A stretch of DNA of 64,000 nucleotides from contig NZ_CP108101.1 in the NCBI RefSeq assembly GCF_036195325.1, positions 4,278,001-4,342,000 on the forward strand, written 5' to 3'. This document shows, piece by piece, positions 53,234 to 60,942 of this stretch; positions within the stretch are counted from its first letter, which is position 1; each line of letters opens with the position of its first letter. A program made the position numbers and the translations under genes. Under the pieces are notes generated by a model. That model was given only the letters and a program-made list of their open reading frames with translations, searched no databases and had not been told where the DNA came from. The DNA comes from Streptomyces sp. NBC_00234. GTDB taxonomy: Bacteria; Actinomycetota; Actinomycetes; Streptomycetales; Streptomycetaceae.

Positions 53234-54081
53234 CGGCCGACATCGGTTACTTCGCGGCGTTCCTGGGCGGGCTGCTGGCGCTGGTCAGCCCGTGCAGCGC
53301 CCTGCTCCTCCCGGCCTTCTTCGCGTACTCCATCGACTCCGCCTCACGGCTGCTGGCCCGCACCGGCATCTTCTACGCCGGGCTGGCCACCACCCTCGTC
53401 CCCCTCGGCGCCGCGGGCTCGTACGCCGGACGGCTCTTCTACGGCCACCGGGACGCACTGGTCCTCGGGGCGGGCTGGCTGATCATCGGGCTCGGCGTCG
53501 CGCAGATCGTGGGCCTGGGCTTCGCCTCGCGACGGATCGCCGCCCTCGGCGGACGCATCCGTCCGACGACCGCGTTCTCGGTCTACGCCCTGGGGGCGGT
53601 CTACGGGCTGGCCGGCTTCTGTGCCGGTCCGATCCTCGGCAGTGTCCTGACCGTGGCGGCGGTCAGCGGCAGCCCGGTCTACGGCGGGCTGCTGCTCGCC
53701 GTGTACGCGCTGGGCATGGCTGTTCCGCTGTTCCTGCTCGCCCTGCTCTGGGAACGCTACGAGCTCGGCCGCCGGGCGTGGCTCAGGGGCCGCGCGATCC
53801 GCGTCGGCCGCTTCGAACTGCACAGCACCACCCTGCTGTCGGGGCTGTTCTTCATCGGCCTCGGCGCGCTCTTCCTCGCGTACGACGGGACGACCGCGCT
53901 GCCCGGACTGCTGAACGTGGACGACTCGTTCGCCGTGGAGCAGTGGGCCCAGCGCTTCGGCGAGCACGTGCCGGACGCGGTGCTGCTGGGGGCCGTGGTG
54001 GCGACGGTGGCGCTGGTGCTCGCGGTACGGGCGTGGCGCCGTGCGGTCCAGCAGAAGCAGGAGTCCCAGGAGGGAGCCTGA
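53230..54081 (+). CDS. CcdA/DsbD-like membrane electron carrier
   Basis: 283 residues from the GTG that overlaps the DsbA-like stop (GTGA). Six or more hydrophobic segments. The family Cys pair is seen in LVSPCSALLLPAF and LAGFCAGPILG. DsbD/CcdA proteins pass electrons from cytoplasmic thioredoxin to extracytoplasmic thiol proteins, here presumably to the neighbouring CGYC protein. The C-terminus is a short basic Gln-rich tail. Ends before a strong terminator and the tRNA cluster. Confidence 0.87.
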   Translation: MTADIGYFAAFLGGLLALVSPCSALLLPAFFAYSIDSASRLLARTGIFYAGLATTLVPLGAAGSYAGRLFYGHRDALVLGAGWLIIGLGVAQIVGLGFASRRIAALGGRIRPTTAFSVYALGAVYGLAGFCAGPILGSVLTVAAVSGSPVYGGLLLAVYALGMAVPLFLLALLWERYELGRRAWLRGRAIRVGRFELHSTTLLSGLFFIGLGALFLAYDGTTALPGLLNVDDSFAVEQWAQRFGEHVPDAVLLGAVVATVALVLAVRAWRRAVQQKQESQEGA

Positions 54082-54086
54082 CACGA

Positions 54087-54117
54087 CGAAGGCCCCGTCC
54101 ATCGGACGGGGCCTTCG
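54087..54117. terminator. terminator between the CcdA-like gene and tRNA-Phe
   Basis: 14-bp perfect stem (CGAAGGCCCCGTCC and complement), serving the convergent ends of the protein gene and the minus-strand tRNA. Confidence 0.8.
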
Positions 54118-54119
54118 GG

Positions 54120-54196
54120 TGGTGGCTGGGGCCGGGATCGAACCGGCGACCTATCGCTTTTCAGGCGATCGCTCGTACCAACTGAGCTACCCAGCC
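54120..54196 (-). tRNA. tRNA-Phe(GAA)
   Basis: 77 nt with encoded CCA. Acceptor GGCTGGG/CCCAGCC, anticodon loop CTGAAAA (GAA) on ATCGC/GCGAT, T-loop TTCGATC. Confidence 0.95.
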
Positions 54197-54218
54197 ACGC
54201 AGCTCTTACGGGCTGCAG

Positions 54219-54293
54219 CGGTCCTGACGGGATTTGAACCCGCGGCCTCCACCTTGACAGGGTGGCGAGCACTCCAAACTGCTCCACAGGACC
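54219..54293 (-). tRNA. tRNA-Asp(GTC), copy 2
   Basis: 75 nt, identical in body to 47728-47802; anticodon GTC in CTGTCAA. Confidence 0.95.
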
Positions 54294-54300
54294 AAGCAAT

Positions 54301-54320
54301 GTGCGAGACAAGTCTCGCAC
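54301..54320 (-). terminator. hairpin between tRNA-Glu and tRNA-Asp
   Basis: 20-bp perfect palindrome GTGCGAGACAAGTCTCGCAC (9-bp arms, AA loop) directly 3' of tRNA-Glu. Confidence 0.55.
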
Positions 54321-54331
54321 ACGGTAAAGCG

Positions 54332-54404
54332 TGCCCCCAACGGGATTCGAACCCGTGCTACCGCCTTGAAAGGGCGGCGTCCTGGGCCACTAGACGATGA
54401 GGGC
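54332..54404 (-). tRNA. tRNA-Glu(TTC)
   Basis: 73 nt, CCA not encoded. Acceptor GCCCTCA/TGGGGGC (one G-T pair), anticodon arm CCGCC-CTTTCAA-GGCGG (TTC), T-loop TTCGAAT. Confidence 0.94.
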
Positions 54405-54483
54405 TAAGGGCCCGCCGGTTTGCTTTCCAGCGCGTCGGGGACGTGAGAAGCATATGGGATCCGCGGGCGAACGCCAAAACGGT

Positions 54484-56010
54484 TTAGCCGGAGGGTGTGG
54501 GAGCCGTCGGGGAGGGGGAGCGGCCGGCCTGGTTCTCCTCCGGAAGACGGCGGCTGACCTCGGCCGTCGTGAGGCCGAGACCGCCCAGCGTGATCTCGTC
54601 CCACGCCTGGAGGCGGCGGGTCGAACGGTCCAGGTAGAGCACCGAGGCACGCACCTTCTCGGGCTTCTCGTTCTGCACGGCGCGCAGGCCCCCGCCGCCC
54701 GTGGAGCCCTCGATCTTGAGCCGCGTTCCGAACTTCAGCACCTGGTTCTCCCGGTGGTGCACATGACCGGCCAGGACGAGGGGAACGGTGCCGTCCGCCT
54801 CCCTTGCGGCATTCGGGTCATGGGCCACCGCGATGTCGACCGGAGTGCCGGCCCGCTTCTGGTCGCGCAGTGCGGAGGCCAGCCGGAGCCCCGCCATCCG
54901 TTCGGCCGCCTTCCCCTGGGCGGGGATCGAGCGGTCCGGGGTGAACTGCGGGTCCCCGGTGCCCGCCACCCGCAGTCCCCCGATGTCCAGGGCGCTGCCC
55001 TCGTCCAGGACGTGCGCGTTGCGCAGGCCCTTCAGATACGTCTGGGTGACCTTCGAGTCGTGGTTGCCGCGGACCCAGACGTAGGGCGCGCCGAGGTCGC
55101 TGATCGGGTCCAGGAAGCCGTTCTCGGCGGCGGTGCCGTGGTCCATGGTGTCGCCGGAGTCGATGATCACGTCGATCTCGTACTGCTCGACGAGTGAGCC
55201 GATGATGTGCCAGGCCGCCGGGTTGAGATGGATGTCGGAGACGTGCAGGACGCGGATCGTGGCCGGGTCGGGGCGGTAGACGGGCAGCGTGGAGGTGGCG
55301 TCGTACAGCTTGGTGACGTTGGTGACCAGGCGGGCCAGTTCCTGCTGGTAGACGTCGAACTCGGTGACGATCGAGCGCGCGTCGCCGACGAGCGAGGGGG
55401 CGCTGGAGAGCAGCCCGGAGAACTTCGGCTCCAGTACCGACTTGGGATTCCAGGTGGCGTACGCGGTGACGCCGGACGCGGCCAGGAGCGCCAGCGCCAG
55501 ACCGCCCGCCGCGAGGGCTCGGCGCGGGCGGCGGTAGACGGCGAGGCCGAGCGCGGTGGCGCCGGAGACCACCGCCACGCAGGACCTGACGGCCAGATCG
55601 CGGGTGCCGGAGACGACGTCGTCCGTGACCTCGTCCTGGAGACCGGAGAGCCGTTCGGGGTGTTTGACCAGGGCCTGGGAGCGCACGGGGTCGAGCCGGT
55701 CGACGTCCACGTCGAGCCGGATCGGGGCGATGTGGGAGTCCAGCTCCAGGGCACCGAGCGGCGACACGTTGATCTTCGTGCCGCCGCTGAGGGACGGGCG
55801 CAGGGTCATGTCGGTGTCCATGGGCCCCACCGGCGTACGGACGCTTCCGACGATCAGCAGCCCCAGCCAGGCCCCCAGCACGACCACGGCGACGAGGCCG
55901 AGCGCGCGCGTGACGGGGTGCGGGGTGGCATCGAGTGTGCGGACGGGGGCTGCGGGGCGGAGGCGGTGCCGGAGACGGTCGACTGCGGCGCGGAACGGGT
56001 CGCGGGCCAT
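54484..56010 (-). CDS. membrane-bound metallophosphoesterase
   Basis: 508 residues. N-terminal transmembrane helix (LGLVAVVVLGAWLGLLIVG), an extracytoplasmic segment, a second hydrophobic region near residues 145-195, then a calcineurin-like phosphoesterase domain: HVSDIHLNP (D-x-H), DSGDTMDHG (GD), VRGNHDS (GNHD) and LAGHVHHRE (GHxH). All metal ligands are present. The domain order suggests action on the outer face or close to the membrane; the substrate is unknown. Divergent from the zincin/crcB operon. Confidence 0.88.
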   Translation of the reverse strand: MARDPFRAAVDRLRHRLRPAAPVRTLDATPHPVTRALGLVAVVVLGAWLGLLIVGSVRTPVGPMDTDMTLRPSLSGGTKINVSPLGALELDSHIAPIRLDVDVDRLDPVRSQALVKHPERLSGLQDEVTDDVVSGTRDLAVRSCVAVVSGATALGLAVYRRPRRALAAGGLALALLAASGVTAYATWNPKSVLEPKFSGLLSSAPSLVGDARSIVTEFDVYQQELARLVTNVTKLYDATSTLPVYRPDPATIRVLHVSDIHLNPAAWHIIGSLVEQYEIDVIIDSGDTMDHGTAAENGFLDPISDLGAPYVWVRGNHDSKVTQTYLKGLRNAHVLDEGSALDIGGLRVAGTGDPQFTPDRSIPAQGKAAERMAGLRLASALRDQKRAGTPVDIAVAHDPNAAREADGTVPLVLAGHVHHRENQVLKFGTRLKIEGSTGGGGLRAVQNEKPEKVRASVLYLDRSTRRLQAWDEITLGGLGLTTAEVSRRLPEENQAGRSPSPTAPTPSG

Positions 56011-56112
56011 TGAGCCCGTATGCCCTGGTTCAGGTCAGGACATGCGGGCGGGGGGAACAGTTGGTGCGGGCGGGGCACGCGGTGCGGGCCGGTCATACGT
56101 GACAATGGCGGG

Positions 56113-56463
56113 GTGCTGGAGATGACGCGCGAGGAGTTCGAAGAGCTGGTGAGCCAGGCTCTTGACCGGATCCCGCCGGAGCTGACGCGGCTGATGGACA
56201 ACGTCGCGGTGTTCGTCGAGGACGAACCGGACCCCGGTGACCCCGAGCTGCTGGGGCTCTACGAGGGCACGCCGCTCACCGATCGCGGTGAGTGGTACGC
56301 CGGGGTGCTGCCGGACCGGATCACCATCTACCGCGGGCCGACGCTGCGGATGTGCGAGTCGCGCGAGGACGTCGTCGCGGAGACCGAGATCACCGTGGTC
56401 CACGAGATCGCCCATCACTTCGGCATCGACGACGAGCGGCTGCACGCCCTGGGCTACGGGTGA
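56113..56463 (+). CDS. minimal zincin-type metallopeptidase
   Basis: 116 residues from GTG (MLEMTREEFEELVSQALDRI). Small zinc-protease-like domain of the DUF1025/MMP-2 type, with HEIAHHFGIDDERLH carrying the HExxH plus a downstream Asp. These small actinobacterial zincins are conserved, but their substrate is unknown. Its stop overlaps the first crcB start (GTGA), so the three genes are translationally coupled. An ATG at 56122 is an alternative start. Confidence 0.85.
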   Translation: MLEMTREEFEELVSQALDRIPPELTRLMDNVAVFVEDEPDPGDPELLGLYEGTPLTDRGEWYAGVLPDRITIYRGPTLRMCESREDVVAETEITVVHEIAHHFGIDDERLHALGYG

Positions 56464-56978
56464 GCGCAGCCCGTCCCGAGCGGGAACCCGACCGCCGTGA
56501 AGCCGGGCTGCCGGCCGTCGACCCGGACGTCGATCTGGCCGACCCCGCGCAGCGGGCGGAGACGGCCGGGCGCGCGAAGTGGAAGGTGCTCGGCGTCATC
56601 GCGGCGGGCGGGGCGCTGGGCGCCGTCGCGCGCTACGCGGCCCTGCTGCACTGGCCGGCCACCGAGCACTCCTTCCCGTGGGCGGTCTTCGTCGTCAACG
56701 TGTCGGGCTGCGCCCTGATCGGCGTCCTGATGGTGCTGGTGGCCGAGCGGGGTGCGGTGACCCGTCCGCTGGTGCGGCCGTTCCTCGGGGTCGGGGTGCT
56801 CGGCGGGTTCACGACGTTCTCGACCTACGCGGCCGACGTGTCGAAGCTGCTGGTGCGCCAGGAGGTGCTGACCGCCATGGCCTACGCGGCGGGCACCGTC
56901 GTGGCGGCGCTCGGAGCGGTCGGGGGCGCGAGCGTCCTCACGCGGAGGCTGCTCGACGGGCGCGGGCGGCACGCATGA
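56460..56978 (+). CDS. crcB: fluoride channel subunit CrcB (first copy)
   Basis: 172 residues from GTG overlapping the previous stop. A polar ~40-residue N-terminal extension precedes four transmembrane helices with Fluc motifs: GGALGAVARY, FVVNVSGCALIGV and GGFTTFSTYAAD. Fluc channels export fluoride as dual-topology dimers. Here the second copy follows directly, so a heterodimer is expected. The ATG of the next gene overlaps this stop. Confidence 0.93.
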   Translation: MSAARPEREPDRREAGLPAVDPDVDLADPAQRAETAGRAKWKVLGVIAAGGALGAVARYAALLHWPATEHSFPWAVFVVNVSGCALIGVLMVLVAERGAVTRPLVRPFLGVGVLGGFTTFSTYAADVSKLLVRQEVLTAMAYAAGTVVAALGAVGGASVLTRRLLDGRGRHA

Positions 56979-57349
56979 CCTGGCTGCTGGTGGTGATCGG
57001 TGGCGCTGTCGGTGCGCCGCTGCGCTATCTGACGGACCGCGCGGTGCAGGCGCGTCACGGTGCCGGGCTTCCGTACGTCTTCCCGTGGGGGACCTTCACC
57101 GCCAACGCGGCGGGCAGCCTGCTGCTCGGCGTACTGACCGGCGCGGCGGTGTCCGAACCCGTGTACGCCCTGGTGGGCACCGGGCTGTGCGGGGCGCTGA
57201 CGACGTATTCGACGTTCTCGTACGAGACCCTGCGGCTCGCCGAATGCGGCCGGGGGTTCCTCGCGGCGGCCAACGTGGTGGCGTCCCTGCTGGTGGGCCT
57301 CGGCGCGGTCTTCCTGGGCGCGGAACTCGCGGGCGGGTTCGCGGGGTAG
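56975..57349 (+). CDS. crcB: fluoride channel subunit CrcB (second copy)
   Basis: 124 residues from ATG overlapping the first crcB stop (ATGA). Four transmembrane helices with GGAVGAPLRYLTD, FTANAAGSLLLGVL and GALTTYSTFSYET, the Fluc pore signature. Shorter than the first copy, lacking its N-terminal extension. Opposite-topology partner of the first copy by analogy with paired Fluc genes. No fluoride riboswitch was recognised before the operon. Confidence 0.93.
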   Translation: MTWLLVVIGGAVGAPLRYLTDRAVQARHGAGLPYVFPWGTFTANAAGSLLLGVLTGAAVSEPVYALVGTGLCGALTTYSTFSYETLRLAECGRGFLAAANVVASLLVGLGAVFLGAELAGGFAG

Positions 57350-57444
57350 CTCCCCTCGCGGGCGTGTCCCCGGTGGGGGTGTGGGAGTTGGGCACGTCGC
57401 CCCCTCCTTCCCCGCACCGCTTTCACGCCCCGGAGGTGCCACCC

Positions 57445-58023
57445 GTGCGCCAGTTGTCCGCCCCTGTCCGATGGGCAGCCGTCACCGCGCTGACGATCGT
57501 CGCGTCCACCGGCTGCATGAGCGTCGGCGACGACGGCGAGAAACCGGCGCCCTCCCGGTCGGCCGACCCGAAGGGGGCGTCGGCCGAACCGAACGGCGTC
57601 ACGGTGCCGGGTTCCGGCCGGGCCGGTTACGGCGGCAGCCGCGCCGAGGCGCAGTCCGACCGCGAGACCGGCGCGAAGCCCGACCCGAGCGCGTCGGGCG
57701 CCACGCCGTCGACCGCCCCCGGCGGGGCGCAGCCGACGTCCGGGCCGGGTGCGCCGTTGCCGAGCGCGGGCGGCGGGCCACCGGCCCCGCAGCCCTCGGC
57801 TCCGGGGCCGGGCGAACCGCCGGCTCCGCCCGTCACTCCCGGGCCGCCGGAACCGACCCCGCCGGCGCCCGATCCCGAGCCGGAACCGACCCCGCCGGCC
57901 GAGCCCTCCCAGCCGCCCTCCGCCTCGCCCGCCGCGCAGCTCCGGAACCAGGCGATGGGCGCCCCGGAACGCCCTGAGACGCAGCGCACACCGGAGGCAT
58001 CGCCGCAGGTGGGACCGGCGTGA
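57445..58023 (+). CDS. Pro-rich lipoprotein
   Basis: 192 residues from GTG with CGGAGG upstream. Signal peptide ending in the lipobox ASTGC (VTALTIVASTGC), then an almost entirely disordered Pro/Gly/Ala/Ser body with runs of PEPTPP type. It has no folded domain that I can see and is probably a surface spacer or wall-associated protein. Confidence 0.65.
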   Translation: MRQLSAPVRWAAVTALTIVASTGCMSVGDDGEKPAPSRSADPKGASAEPNGVTVPGSGRAGYGGSRAEAQSDRETGAKPDPSASGATPSTAPGGAQPTSGPGAPLPSAGGGPPAPQPSAPGPGEPPAPPVTPGPPEPTPPAPDPEPEPTPPAEPSQPPSASPAAQLRNQAMGAPERPETQRTPEASPQVGPA

Positions 58024-58255
58024 GAGCGGGTGAGGGGGCGCGGATGAGGGGTGTTGTGGGCAGACGGTTTGCGCTAAGTGGGTAAGGGTGCGTATGGTTA
58101 TAGATCGTTTGATCCCATTGCCCGGCGCCGACACAGAAGAGCGCCGTGTGGCGCGTACTCTCCCTTGCCGTGGCTGGACCGCATTGAGGCGGTCGAAATT
58201 GCGAATCACGGAGTTACGGGCGCGTGCCGAGACTCCGGAAGGTTTCGCATTTCGC

Positions 58256-60643
58256 ATGTCAATTTCCAGTTCTGACCACACCGTCATGCCCGAGAACGTC
58301 GACAACGACGAGCTCATCACCCTCGACTCCATCGAGAGCGTCGAGGACAACGAGCTCGCGGAGCTCGCCGAGGCCGTCGTGGCCGAGGCCGACACCACCG
58401 CAGTCGTCGCCGCCGACCCCGAGGTCGTGAAGGTCGTCGAGACCCCCGCAGCCGAGGTCGTCGAGACCGCCGTCGTCGAGACCCCCGCCGTCGAGGTGGC
58501 CGAGGCCGCCGCCGACGAGAGCGTCGAGGCCGATGACGCCGAGCCGACCCTCACCTTCGGTTCCCTCGGTCTGCCCGAGGGCATCGTCCGCAAGCTCGCC
58601 CAGAACGGTGTCACCGCGCCCTTCCCGATCCAGGCCGCGACCATCCCGGACGCCCTGGCCGGCAAGGACATCCTCGGCCGCGGCCGTACCGGCTCCGGCA
58701 AGACCCTCTCCTTCGGTCTCCCGACCCTGGCCACGCTGGCCGGCGGTACCACCGAGAAGAAGAAGCCCCGCGCGATCATCCTGACGCCGACGCGTGAGCT
58801 CGCGATGCAGGTCGCGGACGCGCTTCAGCCGTACGGCGACGTACTCGGCCTGAAGATGAAGGTCGTCTGCGGCGGTACGTCGATGAGCAACCAGATCTAC
58901 GCGCTGGAGCGCGGTGTCGACGTCCTCGTCGCCACCCCGGGCCGACTGCGCGACATCATCAACCGCGGTGCCTGCTCCCTGGCGAACGTCCAGGTGGCCG
59001 TTCTCGACGAGGCCGACCAGATGTCGGACCTGGGCTTCCTGCCCGAGGTCACCGAGCTGCTCGACCAGATCCCCGGTGGCGGCCAGCGCATGCTCTTCTC
59101 CGCCACCATGGAGAACGAGATCGGCACGCTGGTCAAGCGCTACCTGAGCAACCCGGTCACCCACGAGGTGGACAGCGCCCAGGGCAACGTCTCGACCATG
59201 TCGCACCACGTCCTCGTCGTGAAGCCGAAGGACAAGGCGCCGGTCACGGCCGCGATCGCCGCCCGCAAGGGCCGCACGATCATCTTCGTCCGCACCCAGC
59301 TGGGCGCCGACCGTATCGCCGAGCAGCTCATCGAGTCCGGCGTGAAGGCGGACGCGCTGCACGGCGGCATGACGCAGGGTGCCCGTACCCGCGTGCTCGA
59401 GGACTTCAAGAAGGGTTACGTCAACGCGCTCGTCGCGACCGACGTCGCCGCTCGCGGTATCCACGTCGACGGCATCGACCTGGTCCTGAACGTGGACCCG
59501 GCCGGCGACCACAAGGACTACCTGCACCGTTCGGGCCGTACCGCGCGTGCCGGCAAGTCCGGTGTCGTCGTCTCGCTGGCGCTTCCGCACCAGCGCCGCC
59601 AGATCTTCCGCCTCATGGAGGACGCGGGCGTCGACGCCTCGCGTCACATCGTGCAGGGCGCGGGCGTCTTCGAGCCCGAGGTCGCCGAGATCACCGGTGC
59701 CCGTTCGCTGACCGAGGTCCAGGCCGACTCCGCGAACAACGCCGCCAAGCAGGCCGAGCGCGAGGTCGCCGACCTGACGAAGCAGCTGGAGCGCATCCAG
59801 CGCCGCGCCGGCGAGCTGCGCGAGGAGGCCGACCGCCTCGTCGCCCGCGCCGCACGCGAGCGTGGAGACGACCCCGAGGAGGCAGTGGCCGCGGCCGCCG
59901 CCGAGGCGGAGGCCGCGATCGAGGCCGCCGCGGCAGCCGTTCCGGAGCCGCAGCCGGCCGTGCGCGAGGAGCGTCGCGACGACCGCGGCAACTTCGAGCG
60001 TCGTGACAACCGCGGCGGCGACCGTGGTGGGTACCGCGGTGGCAACGACCGCAACGACCGCGGCGGCGACCGTGGTGGCCGTTCCTTCGAGCGTCGTGAC
60101 GACCGTGGTGGCCGTCCGTCCTTCAACCGGGACAACGACCGTCCGTCGTTCAACCGTGACCGTCGTGACGAGCGCCCCTCGGGCGGCTTCCGCTCCGGCG
60201 GTGCCGGTGGCGGCGACCGTGGTGGCCGTCCGTCCTTCAACCGGGACAACGACCGTCCGTCGTTCAACCGCGACCGTCGTGACGAGCGTCCGTCGGGCGG
60301 CTTCCGCTCCGGCGGCGGCGACCGTCGTGACGACCGTGGTGGCCGTCCGTCCTTCAACCGGGACAACGACCGCCCGTCCTTCAACCGCGACAACGACCGC
60401 CCGTCGTTCAACCGCGACCGTCGTGACGAGCGTCCGTCCGGTGGCTTCCGCTCCGGTGGCAGCGACCGCCCGTTCAACCGCGACCGTCGTGACGACCGTC
60501 CCTCGGGCGGCTTCCGCTCCGGTGGCGCCAGCGAGCGTCCGACCGGTCGCCGCGACGACCACCGCGGTGGCACCGGCACCGGTACGAGCACCGGCTCGTT
60601 CGGCCGCCGCGACGACAAGCCGCGCTGGAAGCGCAACGGCTGA
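58256..60643 (+). CDS. DEAD-box RNA helicase with repeat-rich C-terminal tail
   Basis: 795 residues from MSISSSDHTVMPENV (an alternative ATG lies at 58289). An acidic Glu/Val/Ala-rich N-terminal ~100 residues precede the helicase core: Q-motif FPIQAATIPDAL, motif I RTGSGKT, Ia PTRELA, II LDEADQM, III SAT, V ATDVAARGIHVDG, VI HRSGRTARAG. A coiled helical region (LERIQRRAGELREEADRLV) follows. The last ~220 residues are RGG-rich with repeats of the RPSFNRDNDRPSFNRDRRDE type. DEAD-box proteins with RGG tails act in cold-shock RNA remodelling and RNase assembly. A long leader upstream (58024-58255) may carry cold-type control. Confidence 0.93.
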   Translation: MSISSSDHTVMPENVDNDELITLDSIESVEDNELAELAEAVVAEADTTAVVAADPEVVKVVETPAAEVVETAVVETPAVEVAEAAADESVEADDAEPTLTFGSLGLPEGIVRKLAQNGVTAPFPIQAATIPDALAGKDILGRGRTGSGKTLSFGLPTLATLAGGTTEKKKPRAIILTPTRELAMQVADALQPYGDVLGLKMKVVCGGTSMSNQIYALERGVDVLVATPGRLRDIINRGACSLANVQVAVLDEADQMSDLGFLPEVTELLDQIPGGGQRMLFSATMENEIGTLVKRYLSNPVTHEVDSAQGNVSTMSHHVLVVKPKDKAPVTAAIAARKGRTIIFVRTQLGADRIAEQLIESGVKADALHGGMTQGARTRVLEDFKKGYVNALVATDVAARGIHVDGIDLVLNVDPAGDHKDYLHRSGRTARAGKSGVVVSLALPHQRRQIFRLMEDAGVDASRHIVQGAGVFEPEVAEITGARSLTEVQADSANNAAKQAEREVADLTKQLERIQRRAGELREEADRLVARAARERGDDPEEAVAAAAAEAEAAIEAAAAAVPEPQPAVREERRDDRGNFERRDNRGGDRGGYRGGNDRNDRGGDRGGRSFERRDDRGGRPSFNRDNDRPSFNRDRRDERPSGGFRSGGAGGGDRGGRPSFNRDNDRPSFNRDRRDERPSGGFRSGGGDRRDDRGGRPSFNRDNDRPSFNRDNDRPSFNRDRRDERPSGGFRSGGSDRPFNRDRRDDRPSGGFRSGGASERPTGRRDDHRGGTGTGTSTGSFGRRDDKPRWKRNG
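60102..60530 (+). repeat. in-frame tandem repeats in the helicase tail
   Basis: Three to four near-identical ~90-105-bp units encoding DRGGRPSFNRDNDRPSFNRD and RRDERPSGGFRSGG. Nucleotide identity is high, including synonymous positions, so the array is recently expanded or kept uniform by recombination. Confidence 0.85.
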
Positions 60644-60674
60644 TCGCCTTCCCGGCGTAAGCCTGTGACCTGCT

Positions 60675-60710
60675 GAAGCGGGCCCGTTCTTCACGAACGG
60701 GCCCGCTTTC
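60675..60710 (+). terminator. helicase gene terminator
   Basis: 15-bp perfect stem (GAAGCGGGCCCGTTC and complement) with short loop, followed by TTTC. 32 bp after the stop codon. Confidence 0.8.
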
Positions 60711-60942
60711 GTATGCCCCGGCGTCAGGTCCGGAGAGCGACCGGGGCCGGCCGGTGGCCCCTTTCCCCGCCCCCGGATTGAACGGGTTCGAAAATGCCTT
60801 CCGGGGAGGGTGGGGCCAGCGGTACTATCCGGCGTACGCGCAGGGGGTGCGGCCCGGGGGGGTCGGTTCACTCGGTTCTCGAGTCCGCGGCGCTCAGCGC
60901 CGCTCTCTTCCTGTGACGTCCTACTCCCGGGGAGGGACTCAC

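Noticed and set aside
60102..60530. CRISPR-like repeat array
   Set aside because: The repeats are in frame inside the helicase gene with no unique spacers. No CRISPR array or cas gene was seen in the window.
58259..60871. 870-codon antisense frame over the DEAD-box helicase
   Set aside because: Val/Ala/Thr/Arg repeats mirror the helicase tail repeats; no start signal or motif.
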